This document shows, one piece after another, positions 1 through 12,851 of a stretch of 64,000 nt of DNA. The notes under the pieces were generated by a model that was given only the letters and a program-made list of their open reading frames with translations, searched no databases and was not told the DNA's origin. The stretch is from Ichthyophthirius multifiliis (Eukaryota > Ciliophora > Oligohymenophorea > Hymenostomatida): assembly GCF_000220395.1 (NCBI RefSeq), contig NW_004085884.1:62001-126000 (forward strand). The letters are read 5' to 3'. Every line of letters begins with the position of its first letter. Position 1 is the stretch's first letter. The position numbers were made by a program, and so were the translations under genes.

Positions 1-90
1 TAAAAATACATATTTATATGCAAAAATATATATATAAAAAATATAAAACAAAACTACATATATAAATATTAAATAAAAATTATAAAAAAA

Positions 91-1164
91 ATGTCCAGCT
101 AATAATTATAAAATGAAGTTTTTGATAAGCTCACTGCAATTCCTGAAAACAGATAATGTTTCGAATGCAGAAGCCCATCTTTTTAATGGGCATCAGTAAA
201 TAATGGAATATTTTTATGTTTAGCATGCTCTGGAGTACATAGGGGATTCGGAGTAAATGTTTCATTCATAAGATCTATAGATATGGATCATTTTACTCAA
301 AAGTAACTAAATTTAATGCTTTAAGGAGGAAATAAAAAGCTTTGGGACTTTTTCGAAAGCTATAATATCCCAAAGGATAGTCCTATAGATTTCAAATATA
401 AAACCAAAGCAGGAATTTATTATAGAGAATTGGTAATTTCTTTAACAAAATATTAAATAATAATAAATAAAAATAATAGTTAAAAAGTATTGTAGAAGGC
501 GAATAATCACCTGATAAACCTTCATTAGAAGAAGGATTGGAAATTATTTCATTTTAAAATCCAAATTTTTTGAGTAATATATATTTTTTATTTTTTTAAA
601 AAAAATGTAAAATTAAATAAAATTAGATGACATGTCTTAAAACAAAGGAATCACATCTTAAAATCATTAAAGTAATAATAATAAAAATGATGATACTCTT
701 GATTAAGTAAAAAGCGTCTTAACAGGTGCTTTGACAAAAGTTACAGAAGTTGGAAAAACTGTTTATGAAAAAACTGCTGAAATTTCAAAAAATGTTTATT
801 AAAAAGGAAATGAAAAATTAAAAGATGAATAATTTTAATAGGATGTCAATAATTTTAAAGAAAAAAGTAAAGAAACAATTATAAAAAATTACAAAACTAT
901 TAAATAAGTAAACAGAATTTTATTATTTTTTTTTACGATTTTTAGAAATAATTTTTTTTTTTTTTTTTTTTTAATTAATTAAAATAGGGATTTTTTTAAG
1001 TTTTGGGATTTTTTTAAAATTAAATTGATAATTTAGATTAAGGAAAACAATAAAATAAAAATAAATAAGAATAAGAATAAGAATAGAAAGAATTTGGATA
1101 ATAAAAGGAATAATAAAAATGGTAATTATAATAAGAATGGATATAATAAGATTATAAAAATTGA
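91..1164 (+). CDS. ArfGAP-domain protein (ArfGAP1-like)
   Basis: GTPase-activating protein for Arf small GTPases, acting on Golgi/endosomal coat membranes. The N-terminal zinc finger is plain: CFEC, sixteen residues, then CLAC, followed by SGVHRGFG with the family arginine of the catalytic loop, and WASVNNGIF just before the second Cys pair. Exons I can phase: 91-432, 480-573, 627-907 and 988-1164, giving 297 aa with TAA/TAG as Gln and TGA stop. Introns of 47, 53 and 80 nt are GT..AG. The C-terminal half is Lys/Gln-rich with alternating hydrophobics ([19 protein letters not shown]), as in the lipid-packing tails of ArfGAP1 proteins. The family is certain; the ArfGAP1 subtype is inferred from the tail. 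Confidence 0.9.
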
Positions 1165-1671
1165 TTTTTATTCATTTTTTAATATTAAATTTTATAAAAA
1201 ATATCAATTATTATATATTAAAATTCGTAATATGTTTAATAAATGTTATAATACTAATGTTTTAAACATTTTTATTAAAAATTTATATAATATTTATAAA
1301 ATAAAATATACTAATTAATCATAATTAAAAAAACTAATTATTAATATTATATTATATTTATTTAATTATAATTTAATTAATTTCCTAATTTTTTATTATA
1401 AAAATTGTGAAAAACAATTATTTTAATTTATATTCAAAAAATAAAAAAACTTAATATTATTTATTATTAATATTTTTCTATTTAAAAAAAAAAAAAAAAA
1501 AAAAAAATTAATATTAAAAATCATATTTCTAAATATTGAAAAAAATTGTTTTAATTTAAAATAATTATCTTAATAAAAATAAGTTTTTTTTTTTTTTTTC
1601 TTTTTACAATAAATATAAAATTTAGTTTAATATATAATTTTTAATTAAATATCTTTTCTTTTTTTCTTTTT
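1165..1671. other. AT-rich intergenic spacer
   Basis: Convergent 3' ends of the ArfGAP gene and the following minus-strand gene. It holds A and T homopolymer runs; I see no motif, RNA or gene. Confidence 0.6.
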
Positions 1672-3498
1672 TCATTTCTCTTTGTTATATGATTATTCTT
1701 TTTTATTTTTAAACTCTTTTTAAAATAAAAAAACAAAATTAGAAAAAATATTTTTAATTATAAAAAATACTACATGCATATGAATCATTATATTTATCAC
1801 TATTAAAGCTTTTATTATTAGATTAATTATAATTAGTAATTGAATTTTATAAAGGTTTAACTTATTAATGAAAAGAGTCTAATATTATTAATTTATATAA
1901 ATAAAAATAAAATTAAAAATACTAATAGATTTATATTTTTCATAAGAATTGTTTAATATTTCTTATGAATTATTTTCTTTTTCAATAAAAGATTTTAAAT
2001 GAGCATTTTCTTTTGTTTCGCCGCTATTTTAACCATCATATTATAAATTTTATACTTGATTTTTATTAGTTTTATTTTAAATAATCCTTAAAGTAATTTC
2101 TTTCATTTAAATAAACTTATCATAAATTTAATTAAAATTAATAACTTAATTTTACATAAAATAAGAACTCATCTTAATGACATTATTTACATTTAATTCT
2201 TATTTATTTTATTAAATATTATTTAATTATTTTTCTATATCTATTTAGAATTTCTAAATTTCATTAAAAATATTAGACTTACATTTACTTAATTCATTAA
2301 TAATTTATCCTAAAGCTTAAGTCGAACCTTCTAAATAAATCAATTTATCACATTCGGCTGTTTCTTGTTACATTTATTTAATTTTCTCCTATAAAGAGGC
2401 TATTTTTCCTTTCTAAATTCTTATTTCGCTTTCATATTCTTAAAATAATTTAACTGCATCATTAAAATATATTATTTTTTCTTTTTAATTATTTTAACTA
2501 TTTCCTCTTGTACCACTTTTTTTTATTTTATTTTTTTGTTTATAACAAAAAAACTTCCTTTTTTGTTTTTGTTACAAAATTTGCTTTGAAATATTAAATT
2601 CTTATTCTTTTTTAGTTTTACTGAGTTTTGTTTTTAATTTTAAAATTTTATTTTTAGCTTAAATTTAATCAAAATTAATATTCTTATTCATTTATATTTT
2701 CAAATCTTTTATTTCTTATTAAGTTTATTTTTTTATTTTTTCCACAATTCTATTATATTTACTTTACCAAATTTAATTTAAACCAAAAAGAAGTTATTCG
2801 ATATGATCTTCACTTAAAATATTATTATATTTATTAAATACATACTAAATACAATCTTAAGGAGCCCAAAGTAGTTTTTCAGGAATTAAATTTTATTAAC
2901 AGCAACGTTTAATTGTTTAAGTTTAAGTTTTTTATTCCAACATACAATTTTTTAAAAAATTTTAATTATTTTTTAAGTAGCTTATTTATGTAACTTGTTC
3001 GGCAAATTATGATAAATCTTTAAACTTTATTTTGTAATAATATATTTTTATTTTTTTTTAATTAAAATAAAATTATATATAACTTCTTATGTTTATTTTA
3101 ATAAGTGTAGAAGTCTTTCAATATCAGATTTTAAATATTTAATTTCTATTGAAAAATTTTCTTTTTCTTATTTATCAATATTTATTTCATTCACGAATTT
3201 TTCACCCTTTTATTTTTATTAGGAAAAAAAAAAAACGAAAAAATTACTTATGAAATTTTATTTTTTAATCTTTCATTTTCTAAAGTTTATTATTATAATT
3301 AATTAATAATTTTTTAATTTTCATTCATAATTAATTTATTTGTTTCCAATAAATGTTTAATTTGATTTCTAGCATCATCTAAGGACATTTTTTATTCATT
3401 TTATACAATTTATTTTTATTCTAGATTTTATTATATGAAATTACTATTATATTTCGATTAATCTAATAACTAAAATTATATATTTAATTTTATTAATT

Positions 3499-3531
<33 letters not shown>

Positions 3532-4069
3532 ATATATATATTTTACTTCTTTTTAGTTTTATGAATATTGCTAAATTTTATATTATTTTTCTTTTAGTTA
3601 TTATTAAAATTTTTAATTTTAACATATTAATTATGATATCTTTTTATTATATTAATCTAATTTTTAATCTTGGTATTTTATTTTATTTTAGTAGATTTAT
3701 ATGTCATCATTATTTTTTTACAATTAAGATTCATTTTAGTTTATTTAACTCGTTATACTATTTTTTCTATATATTTAAGTTTAATATTTAACGTTATTTT
3801 AAATAAAATCAAAAGACATATTTTTATAATCGTCTTTTTTTTAATATTAAGAAAGGTTTAATTTACCTTTTCTTTAATTTCTTTTATTCTTTTAATTTTT
3901 TTTTATTGTTATATATAAATATTTAATTGTACTATTATTTTACGTCTTTCATTATTTTCCATTAATTTGTTAGTTTTTCAACGTCTTTTCGACTTAAAAG
4001 ATCATCGTCGTCATCTTCATTTTTAAAATTTAAAGAATTTTTTATTGTATTTTAGTTTAATGTTAACAT
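1672..4069 (-). CDS. Gln/Lys-rich coiled-coil protein, multi-exon
   Basis: I do not recognise the family. Reading right to left from the Met codon at 4069 gives an acidic start (MLTLNQNTIKN, then KNEDDDDLLSRKDVEKL) and several exons that are almost entirely heptad-like helix, for example DDARNQIKHLLETNK and QLQQQTLENERLKNKI. A globular stretch near 2800-2930 reads IPEKLLWAPQDCIQYVFNKY, which should be the best handle for a homology search. The last exon ends KNKKEQSYNKEK before TGA at 1672-1674. At least five AT-rich introns with GT..AG ends are needed; a (TA)n tract near 3501-3541 lies in one. Coiled-coil scaffolds of this kind are common in ciliate cortex and basal bodies, but that role is only a guess. 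Confidence 0.65.
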
Positions 4070-4308
4070 TTTTTGTATTTTTATTATAAAAAAATTCGTT
4101 ATATAAGTAAAAATTAATTTAAATTAAATATACTTCTTTTCATCAACAAAAAACATAATAATATTTAATTTTTCTCAAATTTTAATACTTTTTATTTTAT
4201 AAATAACTTATTCTCTAAAAAAAAAAAAATCTAATTAAAAAAAAAATATTAATATTAAATTAAAAAAAAAACTTAAAAAATATAAAAAAATTAAAAACCA
4301 AAAAAAAA

Positions 4309-5008
4309 ATGAATAAATAAATGGATATACAATAATTTGAAGAATAAAATAATATAAATAATGATGAAAGCATCTATATATGGGATGAATAGGAACAAGA
4401 CGATATTTTAGAAAAGCAAGAATGGAAAAAAGATCCTAATTATTTTAAAAAATGCAAAATATCACTATTAGCAGTATTAAAGATGTTAACTCATGCCCGA
4501 ATGGGAGGACATAACGAAGTAATGGGATTATTTTAAGGAAAAATTAAAAATGATACGATAATAGTAATGGATTCATTCGCCCTTCCAGTCGAAGCAACAG
4601 AAACAAGAGTAAACGCATCATCTGATTGTAATGAATTTATAATATAATAAGTTGAACTTTTAGAAAAAGCAGGAAAAATGGAAAATGTGAGAGGTTTTAT
4701 AAAATAAAAAATATAATAATATATATTATATAATATAAAATTATAATTTAAAAAATAATATTTATTTATGATTTTTAATAAACTAAAATAAAATAAAAAT
4801 GAATAAAATAATCAAAAATATTATTATTTATATATAAATATATATAAATAATAACATTAAAATAAAAATATGAGTATATACAAAAAAATAATATTTAAAA
4901 TTTCATATAAATATGATAATTATTTATATAAATTAATTATAAATACTATTTTTATATAAAAATATAAATATAATACATATATTATAACATAATTATATAA
5001 TAATATAT

Positions 5009-5048
<40 letters not shown>

Positions 5049-5721
5049 TATATATATATAACATAATAGAATATATAATTTATAATATGTAATATATTAT
5101 ATATGATATTATTTATATAATTTATATTATTTTTTTATAGGTTGGTATCATTCTCACCCTTCTTATGGTTGCTGGCTTTCAGGTATAGATGTTTAGACAT
5201 AAACTTTATAATAAAAAGCAGATCCTATGTTAGCCATAGTAATTGATCCTATAAGAACTATGGCGTCAGGTAAAATTGAAATTGGTGCTTTTAGAACTTA
5301 TCCAGAAAATTTCAATAAATAAGTAGATTAAGGATAAAATTAATAGGTTATTCCTCTAGATAAAATAGAAGATTGGGGTGTTCATTATAAGAAATATTAT
5401 GCTTTAGAGGTGAGTTTTTTTAAGACTAATTTAGATTCTGAAATTATTGAGGTTTTATGGAATAAATATTGGATTAATACTATTACTTAAAGTGCTATAT
5501 TTATTAATAAAGAATATTTTGTTAATAGTTTAAATGATTTGAGCAATAAAATGAAGAATGCTAAAAACAAAGGAAGAAAAGGTGACACTGTTATAACCGT
5601 TAATGATCTATTAGGGAAAAATAGTTTAGGTGAAAAAGAACCAATTAAATATGCATTGGAAAAAAATTAAGCTTTGGTTAATGAATCTATTAAAAATTTA
5701 TTATTTTAATATTAATTTTGA
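4309..5721 (+). CDS. CSN5: COP9 signalosome subunit 5 (JAB1/MPN+ deneddylase)
   Basis: Catalytic isopeptidase of the COP9 signalosome, which removes NEDD8 from cullins. The JAMM metalloprotease motif is complete: the Glu in [10 protein letters not shown], then [16 protein letters not shown] with both His and the Asp that bind zinc. The following [22 protein letters not shown] matches CSN5 rather than the proteasome paralogue Rpn11. Exons 4309-4693 and 5141-5721 give 321 aa, close to the usual length. The single intron splits the codon before WYHSHP and is 447 nt, unusually long for this window, with extended TA repeats. The C-terminal region ([15 protein letters not shown] onward) is ordinary for the family. 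Function is firmly assigned; all catalytic residues are present. Confidence 0.95.
4694..5140 (+). other. Long TA-rich intron of CSN5
   Basis: GT..AG intron of 447 nt in CSN5, ending in TTTTTTATAG. It is almost pure A/T, with (TA)n near 5014-5042 and 5049-5060. Every other well-phased intron here is far shorter. Confidence 0.85.
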
Positions 5722-5923
5722 TTAATAAAATTATATAATATATATTTTTTATTTTAGTTAAAAAAAATAAAATTTCAATATTATCTATACTTTTTATTAT
5801 TTAAAAAAAAAAAAATTTAAAATTATATATTTAATTGTTCTTTTATTTTATATTTTAGTTAGTATTATTATTATTATTTTTATTTTATTTTTTTAAAAAA
5901 AAATAATTAAAAAAATAAAAAAA

Positions 5924-7208
5924 ATGTAAAATTAAATAATACTTTTTGATTTAATTAATAAATTTATGTAAATAGGAGAAGATGATTACTAAAATAAATC
6001 CCAAATAAACGACTAATGGTAAAATTTCAAACAACTAATAACTACTTAACCAATAGATTATCATTAAGTATTTATGTTTATATCAAAAATAAACGAAGAA
6101 CAAGAAAAAATAGTATAGCAATAAACATCAAATAACACAGGACCAACAAATAATACCCGAACAAATAATTTTTTTTAAGGGAAAAATAATAATAATAAAT
6201 TCGAAATAAATATGTTTAAAACATGCCAAGGATCAACAACAAATAAAAATATAAAAAAAACATCAGAAAACAGATCACATACACGTGAAATATTAGGTTT
6301 AAAAAATGAAAATAATCGTCAAAGTTTTAACTCTTCTTAATCTAATTTAAAGAATTAAATATTATCAAATAATTACTAAAGTGTTGAAAATACAAGAAAA
6401 ATATAATTGTAAAATAATTATTTTTAACTAAAAAATTTCGAGAAATTCATTGGGAAAAAAATGATGCCCTTTTTCTCCAAAAGTAACAACCTTTTTTTTT
6501 CAAATTTTCTTCTTTTAGAAATCCCTTTAAATTTAAATATTTTAAATATTATTTCAATTGCTTATTTTCTCATTCTAATCAAAGATTTAAATGAAAAAAA
6601 TTACTCTCCCTTTTTTTTTGAAATCTTTGAAAAAGTTTATTATAAAAAAATACTTTTAAACGACATTATGTACACCTCTTTTCTCAAAATTATGTCCAAT
6701 ATAATACATTAATACCTAAATAATAACAATAGTTTTATTAAAATTTAAAAAGCATTTATTTCTGCAGTTTAAAATGAACCGATATTTTTAGAAAGTCTTG
6801 TTTTTTTAATAAAAGAATTGACGTGTGAATATATAGAAAATAATGAAGGTGAAATTATTTAACAAATACTAGGCAATACACTATAAGAAAAAAATAAAAT
6901 TTGTTAAAAAATAAGATCATGGAAGGAGTTAAAACCAGAATTTCTATTTTTAATAGCCGTAAGTATATAAAAGCCAATCGAAATTTATACTTTTAAAGAA
7001 AATAAATTAGAATAAAGACTTTTTAAAAGTAAAAAAATGTGCGAAAATCTACAAAAAATAAATATTTTCGAAAAAAATAATAGCTTTTTTTTACTATTAC
7101 TCTCATAAAAAGAAACAACAGATGTTTTTACTAATTTATAAGATGTTTCTTTCCATGAAGATATAAATGTAAGTAAAATAGCCAATAAGATAAGAGCATT
7201 ATTAGATG

Positions 7209-7248
<40 letters not shown>

Positions 7249-7732
7249 TTAATAATCATAATAAATATAATAAATATAATAAATATAATAAATATAAAAT
7301 ATTTAAGTTAGGTCTCATTCTATAAAAAGTAATAATGTTTAAAGTCCGAAAATGCTTATTAAATAATAATAGCTTAATTTAAATAACATTCAAAATAATA
7401 TGAAATTTAATTTGGTTTTTTTACAATAAAAAAGTAAAGAACTTAACCTTATTTTGAAAAATAATTCAGATAAAATTAATTCGATTGCTAAATTGGCACA
7501 TTTTTAAGAATAAAACTTTTTTGTTGAAAAAAGTCCTTTGAAATGTAAAAATATGGTCTATCCAGTTAAATAAAATAATAATAATAAATCTCCTCCTTCT
7601 TATAATTTCGGAAGAAATAATCATTTTAATTGTCAAAATTTCGCCGATTATAAAAAAAACGAAAACAATAATTATATTAATTTTAATAATAGAAATTCAC
7701 CTAAAAAAAAAAGCATAAATACTTATTATTGA
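5924..7732 (+). CDS. Gln/Asn-rich protein with internal helical region, single exon
   Basis: An uninterrupted 602-codon frame (TAA/TAG as Gln) from ATG 5924 to TGA 7730-7732. The N-terminus and C-terminus are Asn/Gln/Ser-rich and probably disordered. Residues about 180 to 425 are richer in hydrophobics (SNFLLLEIPLNLNILNIISI, then KPEFLFLIAV) and look like a helical repeat fold. From 7210 the gene carries eleven consecutive TAA codons, then TAT and TAA codons and repeated ATA TAA TAA, encoding a poly-Gln tract followed by Ile-Gln-Gln repeats. No family was recognised. ARM/HEAT-type folds are possible for the middle part, but that is only an impression from the helix pattern. Confidence 0.75.
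7210..7300 (+). repeat. (TAA)n and (ATATAATAA)n coding microsatellite
   Basis: Trinucleotide TAA run followed by ATA-TAA-TAA units, inside the Gln-rich gene and in frame. In this code it encodes poly-Gln and Ile-Gln-Gln repeats, although it would be a stop array in the standard code. Confidence 0.85.
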
Positions 7733-7902
7733 AAAAAAATAAAAAAAAAAAATATATTATATTTATTTATTTTATATATATATATATATATATATATTTT
7801 ATTTTATTAATAAAAAATAAAATTTTATAAAAAAATTCATGATTTTTATATTCATATTTATCAAAAAAAAAAAAAAAAAATTATAAAATATAAAAATATT
7901 TT

Positions 7903-9598
7903 ATGTCTTTATAAAAAAATAGTCTTTCCAATTCTTCATTTGAAAGTAATTTCTTTTCAGTAAAAGTAAAATCATAAAACAGTTTTGATTAATTGTAAAA
8001 AAGATCTTAAAGCAAGTCGCCTTTTCATATAAATATATCAAAAAAATTAAATTTTAATGATAAAACAATAAAAAAATCAAATATCGATTTATTAAAATTA
8101 TTCCAAAAAACTAAATCGGTGTAATTTTATATAAGCAACTTTTTTATAAAAAAAAAGAATAATATATATATTGATATATATATATATATATATATATAGA
8201 TCATTCGAAAAAAATATTTTCTGACTAAAAAATTCTCCTCTTTTATTAAAATTTAAAAGCGATACTATAAATAATAAATAAACAATCAAATAATATTCCA
8301 ATCAAACTAAATTAGCTAGAACAAGTGAATCTATAGAAGGTATTTATTATTTTTTATTAAAATAAAATATAAATAATAAACAAAAACAACATATTTTTAG
8401 AAAAAAGAATTAAATAAAAATAATTACCATTTTATTCGAGTAAAAAATATGTAAAAAAAAAAAAAAACTTTTTTTTATTTTAAAAAAAAAAAAAAAAAAG
8501 TTTCAATTTAATATAAAAAAACATTCTTTTCTTCCAAACACAAACGAATTAAAATTTCTTCGCGAAAACCTAATAAGTAAAATTTTCTAAACATTCAAAT
8601 AAAAAGGAAAAGCGCCTTAAACAAATCTTTAATTCTATAAAATAATCAAATAAATAGGTGAAGGAGCCTTTTCGAAAGTCTTTTTAGCCCTCTAAATAAT
8701 AACTGGGCTCCCAGTAGCCTTAAAATAAATATCTAAAAACACCTTAACATCAAAAGTAGCCTAAAATAGGGTATTATAGGAAGTTGAGATATTAAAAAAA
8801 CTACAAAATCATCCCAATATATTATAAATATTAGAGGTTTTTGAGAATAAATCACATATATTTATTGTTTGTGAGTATTTCGAAGGCCAGGATTTAATGA
8901 AAATGCTCAGAAATTAAAAAAATAAATAATTTTTTTAAGAAAATTTTGTCAAGAATATATTTCTGTAAATAATTTAAGGAATAAAATTTATGCATTAAAA
9001 TAATATAGTTCATAGAGATATAAAACTTGATAATATACTCATAGACGAAAAAAACAACATCAAAATAATTGATTTTGGGATTTCTTTAATTTTAAGAAAT
9101 TTTAATGAAATCATATATGAAAAATGTGGTACTCCGGCCTTTTTGGCACCCGAAATCATCATAAATAAAGGATATTTACCACCTAAGAGTGATATTTGGA
9201 GCTTAGGGGTGGTTTTGTATACATTATTAGTCGGAAAAATACCATTTTAGGGAGATGAGTTATTGATTTTGGAAAACAGTATAATAAATAAGGATATAGA
9301 TGATAGTTAAATTGCTCACTTAAGTGAAAAATGCTAATAATTGATTAAGGGGATACTTATGAAAAACGAAAATTAGAGATTTACATTAGATTAGATTTTA
9401 GAATAGGGATGGATTGATAATAATGCTTTTTTTTCTAATGAATAGTGTAAAAATTTAAATGAGTTTGATTAAAATGTATTGGGGTTTTTGGGAGAATTCG
9501 GATATTCAAAAGAGTATATTTGGCACTAGTTTTAGAAAAAAGATGGGGTATCGCATATTAATGCTATTTATAAATTAATATAAATGTATAAATATTGA
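7903..9598 (+). CDS. Serine/threonine protein kinase (CAMK/SNF1-like)
   Basis: The catalytic domain is in the last exon (8501-9598): glycine loop IGEGAFSKVF, VALKQI with the ATP-binding Lys, VHRDIKLDN catalytic loop, DFGIS, LAPEI and SDIWSLGVVLYTLL. All catalytic residues are present. After the kinase core a short segment (NVLGFLGEFGYSKEYI) resembles the UBA-like autoinhibitory region of SNF1/MARK kinases. The N-terminus (7903-8118) is Ser/Lys-rich. Exons 7903-8118, 8200-8339 and 8501-9598 join in phase only if one A is added to the A7 run at 8208-8214. The middle exon contains an IQ-like basic helix in the uncorrected frame, so its true frame is open. Kinase function is secure; the subfamily is inferred. 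Confidence 0.88.
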
Positions 9599-9726
9599 CA
9601 TAAAAAAAAAAATATTAATATATATGTATATATATATATATATTATATATCTATATATTTAAAAAAATAAGTTTTTTTTTTTTCTTTAAGATATTTTATA
9701 TTTATATTATATTTTTTTTTATTTCA

Positions 9727-10260
9727 ATGTAAAATTTAAATTTAAATACAGTTTAAGAAAAAATAGAATATGCTTAATAATTAAAAGAAGAAGGAAATAA
9801 ATATTTTAAAGAAAAAGACTATAAAAAAGCTCTTTAGGCCTATAATAAAATAATATTATATGTAAACGGTTTAGTAGATGAAAATAGTGAACTTTATCAA
9901 TATGGAAATGCAGAAACTCGCATAAATTAATAATAAACTGTTTAAGTGATAGATTTGAAATGTTCAGCTTTTTTAAATATGTCTTAAATAGATTTATTTA
10001 ATAAAAATTGGGATAAATGTATATATAGGACAAGTAAGGCTTTGGAAGTTAAAGCTTCTTCCGAAAAAGCTTATTTTAGGAGGGGTTTAGCATATGTAGA
10101 ATTGAACGAATATTAAAAAGCGAGAAACGATTTTAATAAGTGTTTAAGTTTAAATCCTAATTTAAAGGATTAAATAGAAAAATAAATAAAGATTTTGAAT
10201 ATAAAAGAAAAAAATGAAGACTTAAAAAACATTAAAGTTTATTAAAAAATGTTTTCTTGA
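9727..10260 (+). CDS. TPR protein, immunophilin-type TPR domain
   Basis: Single-exon gene of 177 aa. It begins with a charged helix, then a TPR opening EEGNKYFKEKDYKKALQAY, a linker with the LKCSAFLNMSQIDLFNKNW repeat, and a third repeat ASSEKAYFRRGLAYVELNEY followed by KARNDFNKCLSLNP. This arrangement, with the Lys/Arg clamp positions (K in GNKYF, N in FLNMS, K and R in EKAYFRRG), matches the Hsp90-binding TPR module at the C-terminus of FKBP4/5 and AIP-like immunophilins. No FKBP isomerase domain precedes it here. Likely an Hsp90/Hsp70 co-chaperone adaptor; the partner is inferred. Confidence 0.85.
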
Positions 10261-10361
10261 AAATATAAAAAAATTATGAAATTAAAAAAAAAGCAAAAAT
10301 CTATTTTATTTATAAGTATAAAATATATAAATAGAAAATATAATTTTTTTATTTTTTTTTC

Positions 10362-11906
10362 TCAAATACATAATTTTTTATATGGCGAATTATTAATTAA
10401 ATCTTAGTCTTAATTTTTTTTAATATAATTACCTATTTCTTTTTTTTTCTCAATCTTAACATATTTACAAAAAGCTTCTCTTATATCTTAAATAAATCCC
10501 ACATCCTTATTATTAACAACATAAATCCTAACAATTTTTTCACCGAAACTCTTTGGAGTTAACAATGAAACAGTATCCGGATCTAAAAATCCACATTTTT
10601 AAATCTTTGAAGGCGCAAAAAACATCACTTTTCTAACTGGATCTAGATTATTCATACAATAAGACACACGAGAAATACTTACTCTAATAAATTTCTCTAA
10701 TTAACTATCTTTTTAATTTAAATATTTTTATAAGCCTTCAAAAACTTCCTCTTTTGTGATTTTTTCATCTATCCCGCAAACAAATTCACAGACGAATTTA
10801 TATAAATTTCTCTTAAAAATCCTTTCTAGGATTTCCCGACTTTCCTTCAACTCTTAATTTTCTGAAAAAACTATATCTTCTAAAATTCTATCAGTTAATT
10901 TCTAATACTACTTCATATCTTTAACTATATTCCTAAAATTATAAACCGAATTTGCTTTTTCCAATGCATCACAAAGCATATACTCTATTCCCTAAGCAAC
11001 TCTATGTAAATATGCATTTTTGAACATTTTATACCTTGTTTGGAATAATTCATATATTTCGCAGTGAATTTTCGAGTTATAGCATATATTATCATCAATA
11101 ATACGACTTTCTTTAAATAAAAAATCGCACTGAAATTAATGTCTTATTCCCAAACATAAAGGATCTCTTGATAAATAATCAAACTTATCCACATCTATAG
11201 TAGTATTTTTATTATTAACAATATCGAAAATCCACATAGGATATTTCCCTTTATATTTCTGTAATCTCTATTCATTATTTATCCCTATTATCATATCTAA
11301 AATAACATCCAAATCCCCTTTATTCGGATCAAAATTAACTCCTTTAAAGTAAATAAGGTTCTCCTATTAATTAAATCCATTTTCTTCTAACAAAAATTTC
11401 AACATATCGCAACTTCCCTATTCATGACTCCAATGCTTTTCCCCTAAAAGAGGCATTAATAAATTATCAAACATATGAGAAAATGGACCATGTCCTAAAT
11501 CATGGCATAAACCAGCAATAGTGACTAATAATTGGGCTTTATAAAATCCTTTTTCATCTTCAAAGTTCAACTCTTTATAATTATTGTGGTGATTTAGTAA
11601 TATTTGTGTCATATATTGTTAGGCTAAATACGCTACTCCCAAGCTATGCTCAAATCGGGTGTGGTTTGCACCGTTAAATACGAAAGATGTTATCCCTAAT
11701 TACTTAATATTACGTAAACGTTAGAATTATGGAGTATCTATTATTCGCCATATTTATGCTGGGAGTTCTATTAGTTAATGTACGGGGTCGGATATTTTTC
11801 TATATTCGTCTTAGCCTTGCTATTTGAATGGAATTGAATTGGAATTTGAATTTACGTAATATAAATGACTTTAGTTTTAAGATAAAATAGAACATTTATT
11901 AGACAT
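10362..11906 (-). CDS. SAMHD1-type HD-domain dNTP phosphohydrolase
   Basis: Intronless 514-aa protein. HD superfamily metal ligands are all visible: RFEHSLG (first His), [14 protein letters not shown] (the HD pair plus a second His) and [11 protein letters not shown] (final Asp). Order and spacing match SAMHD1, which hydrolyses dNTPs to deoxynucleosides and triphosphate. The N-terminal segment before ISDPVHQLIELP is short, so the SAM domain of the animal protein is absent. The C-terminal half ([28 protein letters not shown]) also resembles SAMHD1. In eukaryotes such enzymes limit dNTP pools; that role here is inference. Adjacent to the TPR gene with convergent 3' ends about 100 bp apart. Confidence 0.92.
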
Positions 11907-12851
11907 TTTTTTTTTTTTTTTTAATAAATTTATAGTTTGTTTGTTTTTTTGTTTTTTTTTTAAATATACATATTTTTTTAAAATTAATGTTATGTATTTT
12001 CATTAATAAAATGCTTTTTTAATAATTATATTTTAAAAAAATTAAATTTTTAAGTAGAAATGATTAAATATATTATATAAATATATACTTTTTTATTTTT
12101 ATATTTAATTAATTTTATTTTTAATTACACAAATAAACTAATTAACTATATAGTATTATATGATTTTTTTATATATATATTTTATTATTTAAAAGCAATT
12201 TTTTTTTTGAAATATGGAACTTATTTTTTTTGTCAAAATAAAAAAATATTTATTCTTAAAATAAATAACTTATTCATAAAAATTAAAAAAATATATATAA
12301 TTTAAATTTTATTTATAAATAATTTATTAAAAAATATATATTGATTAAACTCACTTTGCTTATAAGCTATAATATTATATAAAAAAAAAATTACATAAAT
12401 TTATAATAAAAAACAATATATATAATATATTATTTTATTATTTATTTAATGAATTTAAAGATTATTAAATAATACAAAATCATTATATTTTTCAAATACA
12501 TATTATTTTGTAAAATTTATACTAATTTATTAAGAAAATAAAAAAAATTGTTAATTTATACAATAAAATATATTTATAAAAAAATTTGAATAATATATAT
12601 ATTTTATAATATTTAATTTATAAATTTAAAAAAAAAAAATTATAAAAAATATTTTTAAAATTATGAATTTATACTTTAAAACATATGTATATTGATATAT
12701 ATAAAATAAAAAAAATATTAGCATCATTATATGTATAATTTTATAATCCGAAAAATCTATTAAAATTATTATCTTAGATTTTTAGTGTAAAAGAAATATA
12801 CAATAATAATAAATTTAATTCGAAAATTCAATTATTAAAATATAAACTAAA
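11907..12851. other. AT-rich intergenic region
   Basis: About 0.95 kb of A/T runs between the divergently oriented HD-hydrolase gene and the next plus-strand coding stretch. It should contain both promoters, but I cannot identify elements. Confidence 0.5.

Noticed and set aside
7201-7260. Cluster of stop codons marking a gene end
   Set aside because: TAA is glutamine in this genome; the frame continues to a TGA at 7730.
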